Assembly (NCBI GenBank): GCA_023252315.1
Contig: JAJPEB010000006.1
Location: forward strand, 1 to 17,800
Origin: Candidatus Woesearchaeota archaeon
GTDB lineage: Archaea; Nanobdellota; Nanobdellia; Woesearchaeales; UBA525
Direction: 5' to 3'
DNA: 17,800 nucleotides
Shown: positions 14,011-17,800 of the stretch, piece by piece
Position numbering within the stretch: position 1 is the first letter of the stretch
Layout: the number at the start of each line of letters is the position of its first letter
Notes under the pieces: generated by a model
What the model saw: the letters and a program-made list of their open reading frames with translations, nothing else
The model's database searches: none
Told to the model about the DNA's origin: nothing
Program-made: the position numbers and the translations under genes

Positions 14011-14371
14011 AGTACCTCCTCCGGCGCATGCCGTGCACGAGGATGACGCACAGCGTGATCGTGCCGAGCAGCGCCGCCGCGAGCGTGTCAGCGCCCGCGC
14101 GCCCTCCCGGCGCGAGCGCGAGCAGGAACACGTAGAGCGCCGCGAGGTCGAACACGAGGAAGAGCGCGGCGTAGCCGATGAAGCCGAAGCCGATGTGGCG
14201 GCGCTCGCCCTTCGCGGGCATGCCGCACTCGTACGTCTGCTCCGCCGCGGGCCTGCGCGCGATCGGGCGCACGGCCCACGAGAAGGCGAGGAGGCCTGCG
14301 AGCAGGGCGACGCATACCGCGACGAAGGCGACGGCCGCCTCGCCGATGCCGTAGGCGGGCATCATCGCCAT
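14000..14371 (-). CDS. nuoA: NADH-quinone oxidoreductase-like subunit A with altered E-channel residue
   Basis: This 123-aa, three-helix membrane subunit is the first gene of the operon. The first helix is about residues 10-32. The family loop EQTYECGMPAKGERRHIGFGF holds the conserved redox-sensitive Cys. The second helix reads ALFLVFDLAALYVFLLAL. Most family members read FDVE here (Asp79 and Glu81 in E. coli); here the Asp is kept but the Glu is Ala. Starts at ATG 14371, 14365 or 14362 are possible. 14371 is preferred for its GAGGT about 6 nt upstream. A weak TATA-like GGATACTG lies near 14406, so the operon may have its own promoter between the palindrome and the start. Confidence 0.92.
   Translation of the reverse strand: MAMMPAYGIGEAAVAFVAVCVALLAGLLAFSWAVRPIARRPAAEQTYECGMPAKGERRHIGFGFIGYAALFLVFDLAALYVFLLALAPGGRAGADTLAAALLGTITLCVILVHGMRRRRYYVA
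14014..14020 (-). promoter_or_regulatory. Shine-Dalgarno of nuoB
   Basis: AGGAGGT on the minus strand, 3 nt before the nuoB ATG and inside the last codons of nuoA (the RRYY segment). It shows that internal genes of this operon use Shine-Dalgarno initiation, in contrast to the leaderless first genes at the left of the window. Confidence 0.6.
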
Positions 14372-14429
14372 CGCAGGACCTCGGTCATCGCGGCGGCGTC
14401 GCAGTATCCTCTCTCCTCGTGCGCATTGC

Positions 14430-14600
14430 GGAGGTCGTACTGCTCCGCTCGGGAACTCCAAGTTCCCGGCGTCCCGGAAATCTCTGATTTCCGTGAGTCC
14501 CTCGCAGGATTTACGAAAATCGCCCTGCATGCGATGGAAATCCGAGATTTCCAGCGCGCCGGAAACTCTGGGTTTCCGAGCGAATCAGGCGATTTTCTGT
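14430..14600. repeat. Large imperfect palindrome made of smaller palindromes
   Basis: The spacer 14372-14703 holds no convincing gene but strong symmetry. Small inverted repeats with 3-5 nt loops lie at 14451-14467 (GGGAACT/AGTTCCC), 14476-14492 (GGAAATCTCTGATTTCC), 14536-14552 (GGAAATCCGAGATTTCC) and 14561-14577 (GGAAAC/GTTTCC). A weaker one is at about 14428-14448 (GCGGAG/CTCCGC). Around the centre near 14514, GCAGG (14504-14508) faces CCTGC (14524-14528), with GATTT facing AAATC inside. The element at 14476 is the reverse complement of the one at 14536 with one mismatch. The whole stretch therefore forms one imperfect palindrome whose arms are themselves palindromic. It is less G+C-rich than the genes on either side. 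It could be a MITE-like or REP-like element, or a structured RNA between the oxidase and nuo genes. Confidence 0.75.
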
Positions 14601-14703
14601 CCTGCTCCAAGGCAATACGTGAGACTGAAGGGAGCGTTGCAGCAGTTGTCGCACGCTTCGTGAAGGATCTCTTAGAAGCTGTGAAGAGAAGCGCTGCCGC
14701 CAT

Positions 14704-16053
14704 TCAGTGCCCCCCGCCCATCGCCATCCCTTCCATGCCGCTGCCCATGCCCTCCATCGCGCTCCCCTCGGGCGGGCTCGACGGCGTGAGCATGCCGTGG
14801 TCCTGGTCCATGTGGTCGATGTCCTGCCGGTAGACGGCCGCGCGCTGCAGGAAGCGCTCGTACGCGTCGTTCGTCACGTTCTCGTACTTGATGACGGTCA
14901 TGATGCCGCCGGGGTCGAAGCCGTTGTCCATCGCGCTCATGCCCGCGTGGTCGTGGAGCATCCAGACGCCCGGGTTGTCCGCCTTGAACCACACGTCGTA
15001 GCGCTCGCCCGGCGCGATCGAGAGCGTGTCGACCGTGAAGGGCGCGGGGAGCCTGAAGCCGTCGCGGTGCGTGACCACGAACGCGTGGCCGTGGACGTGG
15101 ATGCTGTGCTCGACGAGCCCGAGGTTGAGCAGGCGCAGGCGCACGACGTCGCCCTCCTTCACGACGATCGGGGCCGTCGCGGGGAACGCCTTGCCGTTGA
15201 TGAGGAACTCGTTGAGGTCCGGGTCGAAGGGCATCATGAACTTGCGCCCGGGGGTCAGCAGCCAGGGGAGCTGCGCATCGGGCCCCGACGGCATCATGTC
15301 GCCCGGGAACGTGATGTGGTTGTGGTGCGTGTCGAACTCGTTGAAGATGAGGACGTGCTCGGCCGCGGGGGTCTCGTTGAAGGGGTCGCCGTCGTCGACG
15401 CCGCCGTGGCCCGCGGACGGGTCCACGATGAGCGCGCCGAACATGCCCAGCGTGATGTGGTGCGGGGCCTCGACGTGGCAGTGGTACATCTTCGTGCCGG
15501 ACGGGCCCGCGGTGAAGTCGTACGTGAAGCTGCCGCCCGGCTGCACCGCGTCTTGCGTCACGTCGGGCACGCCGTCGAACTCGTCGCTGATGTTGTTGAT
15601 GCCATGCCAGTGGATCGTGTGCGGGTCCGTGCCGTTGTTGACGAGCACCACGCGCACGCGGTCGCCCTCGGTCACCCTGATCGTCGGTGCCGGGACCTGC
15701 CCGTTGAACGTGAACATGGGGACCTTGACGCCGGGGCGGATCTCGTGGAGCGAGTTCTGCATGAAGATGCGGAAGACCTTGACGGGGGTGCCGTTCTCCA
15801 TCACGATATCCGGGACCATCGGGGCGTCGGGGTCCGAGGGGTGCGTCGGGAAGAGCTGGAACCTCGCCCAGTAGTCGTCGAGGCTCGGCGGCGCGGGGTC
15901 GTTGTAGATGACGGGCTCCATCTCCATGTGCATGAGCGCCATGCTCGGGCGCGCGTTGTAGTTGTCGAACACGAGGCCGTCGGCGAACATGACGATGACG
16001 CTGCCGATGACGAAAAGGACGATGATCTTCATCCTGCCGGGGACCTCAGCCAT
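14704..16053 (-). CDS. Membrane-anchored two-domain multicopper oxidase
   Basis: From ATG 16053 this is 449 aa: one N-terminal hydrophobic anchor (9-23), then two cupredoxin domains outside the cell. Domain 1 has HTIHWHG (H145, H148, H150) and YHCHVEAPHHITLGM (H191, C192, H193, H199, M204). Domain 2 has HSIHVHGH (316-323) and WMLHDHAGM (H367, H369) but no Cys. The type 1 copper site would thus be in domain 1 (H145, C192, H199, M204), and the four HxH pairs would make the trinuclear site. It differs from classical NirK, which lacks the HCH pair, and from three-domain laccases. The C-terminus (about 411-449) is rich in Met, Gly and His. An earlier in-frame start would run through the repeats at 16081-16214; ATG 16032 (442 aa) is the other option. 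Substrate is unknown: Cu(I), Fe(II), a small redox protein or nitrite. Confidence 0.9.
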   Translation of the reverse strand: MAEVPGRMKIIVLFVIGSVIVMFADGLVFDNYNARPSMALMHMEMEPVIYNDPAPPSLDDYWARFQLFPTHPSDPDAPMVPDIVMENGTPVKVFRIFMQNSLHEIRPGVKVPMFTFNGQVPAPTIRVTEGDRVRVVLVNNGTDPHTIHWHGINNISDEFDGVPDVTQDAVQPGGSFTYDFTAGPSGTKMYHCHVEAPHHITLGMFGALIVDPSAGHGGVDDGDPFNETPAAEHVLIFNEFDTHHNHITFPGDMMPSGPDAQLPWLLTPGRKFMMPFDPDLNEFLINGKAFPATAPIVVKEGDVVRLRLLNLGLVEHSIHVHGHAFVVTHRDGFRLPAPFTVDTLSIAPGERYDVWFKADNPGVWMLHDHAGMSAMDNGFDPGGIMTVIKYENVTNDAYERFLQRAAVYRQDIDHMDQDHGMLTPSSPPEGSAMEGMGSGMEGMAMGGGH

Positions 16054-16080
16054 GGATGCCACCCCGATTGCAGATCGTGC

Positions 16081-16214
16081 GAGCGCCGTTTTCCTTTCCG
16101 AACTCTCCTGCACTGCTCTGGGACACGCGACCGCTGCAGGCATTGACGAGTCGTACGTCGCTTTCCGGGCTTTCCTGTACATCTCTGGGACACGCAACGA
16201 CAGTGCTGCCTTGG
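16081..16214. repeat. Two tandem repeat units of about 67 nt in the oxidase upstream spacer
   Basis: Cores at 16095-16131 and 16162-16198 are 30/37 identical by eye. They share TTTCCG, TCCTG and CTCTGGGACACGC and are offset by 67 nt. They lie in the 287-nt spacer between the multicopper oxidase and the two-TM protein gene (16054-16340). They could be regulator sites, remnants of a repeat element, or part of an N-terminal extension of the oxidase frame, which stays open here. Confidence 0.6.
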
Positions 16215-16222
16215 CGATGGAG

Positions 16223-16266
16223 CCGGGGCCGAAGTTCCGCGGCAAGCGGAGAGGCGAAGGCCCCGG
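16223..16266. repeat. Stem-loop with nested inner hairpin
   Basis: CCGGGGCC (16223-16230) pairs perfectly with GGCCCCGG (16259-16266). Inside lies a second stem, TCCGC/GCGGA (16236-16250), with a 5-nt loop. It follows the stop of the two-TM protein gene by about 75 nt on the minus strand and precedes the repeats. No T-run follows, so a simple archaeal terminator is not indicated. An RNA processing or stability element is possible. Confidence 0.5.
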
Positions 16267-16340
16267 TAAATCCTCGAGCGGAGCGAGAGTACGAGCGCCG
16301 CAGCACGAGAAGCGTCTCACCATCACTCATCCGCATCGCC

Positions 16341-16922
16341 TCACTCACTCCTGCTCCCTCCGAGCTCGCCCATGTCGATGCCACGCGTCGGCCGCGCGGC
16401 AGGCGGCTCGACGGGTTGCGGCGGCGAGCGCTTCACCACGAGCTGGGGCGGCACCGCGTTCGCGGGGATCGCGTCGGGCGTGCGCGCGCCCCACTGAGCG
16501 CCGCCTCGCGCCGCATCGGAGAGAGGAGCTGCAGGCGGTGCTGTCGCCGAGCGCGTATCCTGCGCGGGAGCGGCGGGCGCAGCAGGCCCCATGCCCGCGC
16601 CCGCGGAGTTCGGCGCGACGATGTCCGCCTGCGAGCGCACGGTCGCGTGCAGCGCCGCGAACGCGGCGAGGACCATGAGCGCGGCAGCGGCGACGCCGCC
16701 GAGGTATTTGCCCGCGGGCGAGGGCGGGGCCGCGGCCTGCGGGGCGCTCGCCCGCATGCACATCGGGTAGTCGTACGCGTGCGAGCAGTCCTTGCCGGGG
16801 GCGGGATGCGCGTACGCGCCGCCGAGCAGCGCGGCAGCGGCGACGACGCTGCCCGCGAGCAGCAGCGCGAGCACGAGCGCGAAGCGCGTCTGCGCGGACT
16901 GCTCGTCCTGCACGCCGCTCAC
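16341..16922 (-). CDS. Two-TM Pro/Ala-rich membrane protein with CxH...MCM loop
   Basis: From GTG 16922 this is 193 aa. Hydrophobic segments lie at about 14-37 and 74-92. Between them is a short loop with C46-S-H48 and M54-C55-M56, a grouping that could bind copper or form a disulfide. After the second segment comes a low-complexity Ala/Pro-rich tail of ~100 residues, likely extended. I recognise no family. The GTG overlaps the stop of the upstream six-TM gene by 4 nt (GTGA), which fixes the start and suggests coupled translation. The multicopper oxidase gene is next on the same strand, so a copper-related accessory role is an attractive but unproven inference. The tail's composition resembles flexible linkers. 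Confidence 0.7.
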   Translation of the reverse strand: MSGVQDEQSAQTRFALVLALLLAGSVVAAAALLGGAYAHPAPGKDCSHAYDYPMCMRASAPQAAAPPSPAGKYLGGVAAAALMVLAAFAALHATVRSQADIVAPNSAGAGMGPAAPAAPAQDTRSATAPPAAPLSDAARGGAQWGARTPDAIPANAVPPQLVVKRSPPQPVEPPAARPTRGIDMGELGGSRSE

Positions 16923-17683
16923 TCCTCGGCCTCCCAGCTCGCGGGCGTCATGAGCTTCGACCTGCACGCGATGAAGACGGCGAGGATCGTCGCGAGCGGG
17001 ATCGCGAAGGGCACCCACGGCGAGATCCCGACGGCGGTGAAGCGCTCGGAGAGGTGCGGGAAGAGCTCGTAGAGCCAGTAGCCCGCGAGCAGCGCGAGCA
17101 TGATGATGTGCGGGATCGCGCCCGCGAGCGCCTCCTCCCACTCGATCTGCTTTCCGGGGTTCTCGTGCACCCACGCGAGCTCGGAGAGCCGGTACGCGAG
17201 GAAGAGGCTCCAGGCGGTGCCCATGACGATCATGAAGACCTCGACGAACGGCACGATCGTGAGCCACCACTGCGGGCCGCTGCCGAGCCACACCTGGATC
17301 ATGCTCGCGTCCACGAGGTAGACGACGAGGATGTCGCGCGCGAACATGAGGTACGCGAACGGCAAATACGCGTAGCCGAAGTACGTGAGCGCGCGCCGCG
17401 TCGGGACGCGCAGGATGGCCGCGCTCGAGGCCGCGACGAAGAAGTACACGCCGAAGACGACGGCCATCGCGGCGACGATGTAGGTGCCCGCGTAGAGCCA
17501 GTGGAACTTGGTCGAGGGGAGCTGGAGGAACGCCGTGAGCCACGTCGCCCACTGGCCGAGCAGGCTGCCCTCGAGCGCGACGAACATCGCGAGCACGGCG
17601 ATGATGCCGAGCGTGAAGAAGGTCTCGAAGCCGTTGAGCTGGATGCCCTTGAGGATCTCGTAGCCGGGCGGGGCGAGGGACAT
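16919..17683 (-). CDS. Six-TM integral membrane protein, unknown function
   Basis: This 254-aa protein is almost entirely hydrophobic, with about six membrane segments near 20-42, 64-86, 100-121, 140-163, 188-207 and 224-240. Aromatic residues are frequent (WATWLTAFLQL, PQWWLTIVPF, GYWLYELF). Charged residues within or next to the segments include MFARDILVVYLVD and VHENPGKQIEWEEA. Histidines H61, H173, H192 and H210 could in principle bind heme, but no known motif is seen, and there are no iron-sulfur Cys motifs. I do not recognise the family. It precedes the two-TM protein with a 4-nt overlap and the multicopper oxidase further on, so it may be part of a membrane redox or metal-handling unit. 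The ATG at 17683 is the first plausible start; a hairpin lies just upstream. Confidence 0.82.
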   Translation of the reverse strand: MSLAPPGYEILKGIQLNGFETFFTLGIIAVLAMFVALEGSLLGQWATWLTAFLQLPSTKFHWLYAGTYIVAAMAVVFGVYFFVAASSAAILRVPTRRALTYFGYAYLPFAYLMFARDILVVYLVDASMIQVWLGSGPQWWLTIVPFVEVFMIVMGTAWSLFLAYRLSELAWVHENPGKQIEWEEALAGAIPHIIMLALLAGYWLYELFPHLSERFTAVGISPWVPFAIPLATILAVFIACRSKLMTPASWEAEE

Positions 17684-17686
17684 ACG

Positions 17687-17709
17687 AAAGGCGCCTCACG
17701 GCGCCCTTT
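17687..17709. repeat. Hairpin just upstream of the six-TM gene start
   Basis: AAAGGCGCC (17687-17695) pairs with GGCGCC plus TTT (17700-17709) across a 4-nt loop, with one bulged base. The base nearest the gene is 3 nt before its ATG. It could terminate an upstream transcript or mask the ribosome-binding site. The rest of the right edge (17710-17800) holds no gene I can support. Confidence 0.5.
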
Positions 17710-17800
17710 GCAGGGCTTTGCCTTCACGCCGCCTGGCCCCGCGGGCCCGCTGCGGTCGGTGTCCGCCTTGTGCGCGACGACGGCGTCGTTTGCCTCGACA

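Noticed and set aside
14440..14600. CRISPR array
   Set aside because: The repeats are palindromes of differing sequence at uneven 20-30 nt spacing, with no constant repeat and unique spacers, and no cas gene is near.
16054..16326. N-terminal extension of the multicopper oxidase to an earlier start
   Set aside because: The extension runs through the repeats and the stem-loop, has no family resemblance, and ends just before a good membrane anchor that begins after ATG 16053.
17710..17800. Possible end of another gene at the right edge
   Set aside because: Frames on both strands have G+C-rich third positions. The best-looking minus-strand frame has no stop before it runs into the six-TM gene, so no gene can be supported.

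Overview
The window looks like a piece of an archaeal chromosome, G+C-rich by eye apart from a few AT-rich promoters and spacers. The archaeal assignment rests on a RIO-family kinase next to a two-KH-domain RNA-binding protein, on TATA boxes placed about 26-28 nt upstream of start codons (which implies leaderless mRNAs), and on an 11-subunit Nuo/Fpo-type complex I cluster without NuoE, NuoF or NuoG. The lineage cannot be fixed from the sequence alone.

Layout. 1-2747 (+): a partial kinase-fold protein with a replaced catalytic Asp, a RIO kinase, the KH-domain protein, and a VOC-fold protein joined to the KH gene by an ATGA overlap. 2752-3465 (-): a polytopic membrane protein with a sequon-rich N-terminus. 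3466-3555: a short divergent promoter region. 3556-4855 (+): two paralogous, diverged phosphoribosyltransferase-fold proteins. 4869-14371 (-): a compact complex I operon in the order nuoA-B-C-D-H-I-J-K-L-M-N, most genes overlapping by 4 nt or nearly touching. 14372-14703: a spacer holding a large imperfect palindrome built of smaller palindromes. 14704-17683 (-): a two-domain multicopper oxidase, a repeat-bearing spacer, a two-TM Pro/Ala-rich protein and a six-TM membrane protein. 17684-17800: no assigned gene, one hairpin.

How the genes may work together. The Nuo complex should be a membrane quinone (or methanophenazine-like) oxidoreductase that pumps ions. Its electron donor is not encoded here because the NADH module is missing. 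The membrane-anchored multicopper oxidase and its two membrane neighbours lie directly upstream on the same strand, so a respiratory link is plausible but unproven. The RIO and KH proteins point to small-subunit ribosome maturation.

Main oddities. nuoD has an ACG codon where its start should be and a deletion with frameshift near its 3' end. NuoA and NuoK each lack a usually conserved E-channel glutamate. A nested palindrome separates the oxidase gene from nuoA. The PRTase pair has unusual PRPP loops, and the first gene shows a HLQ...N...DW kinase-like signature.
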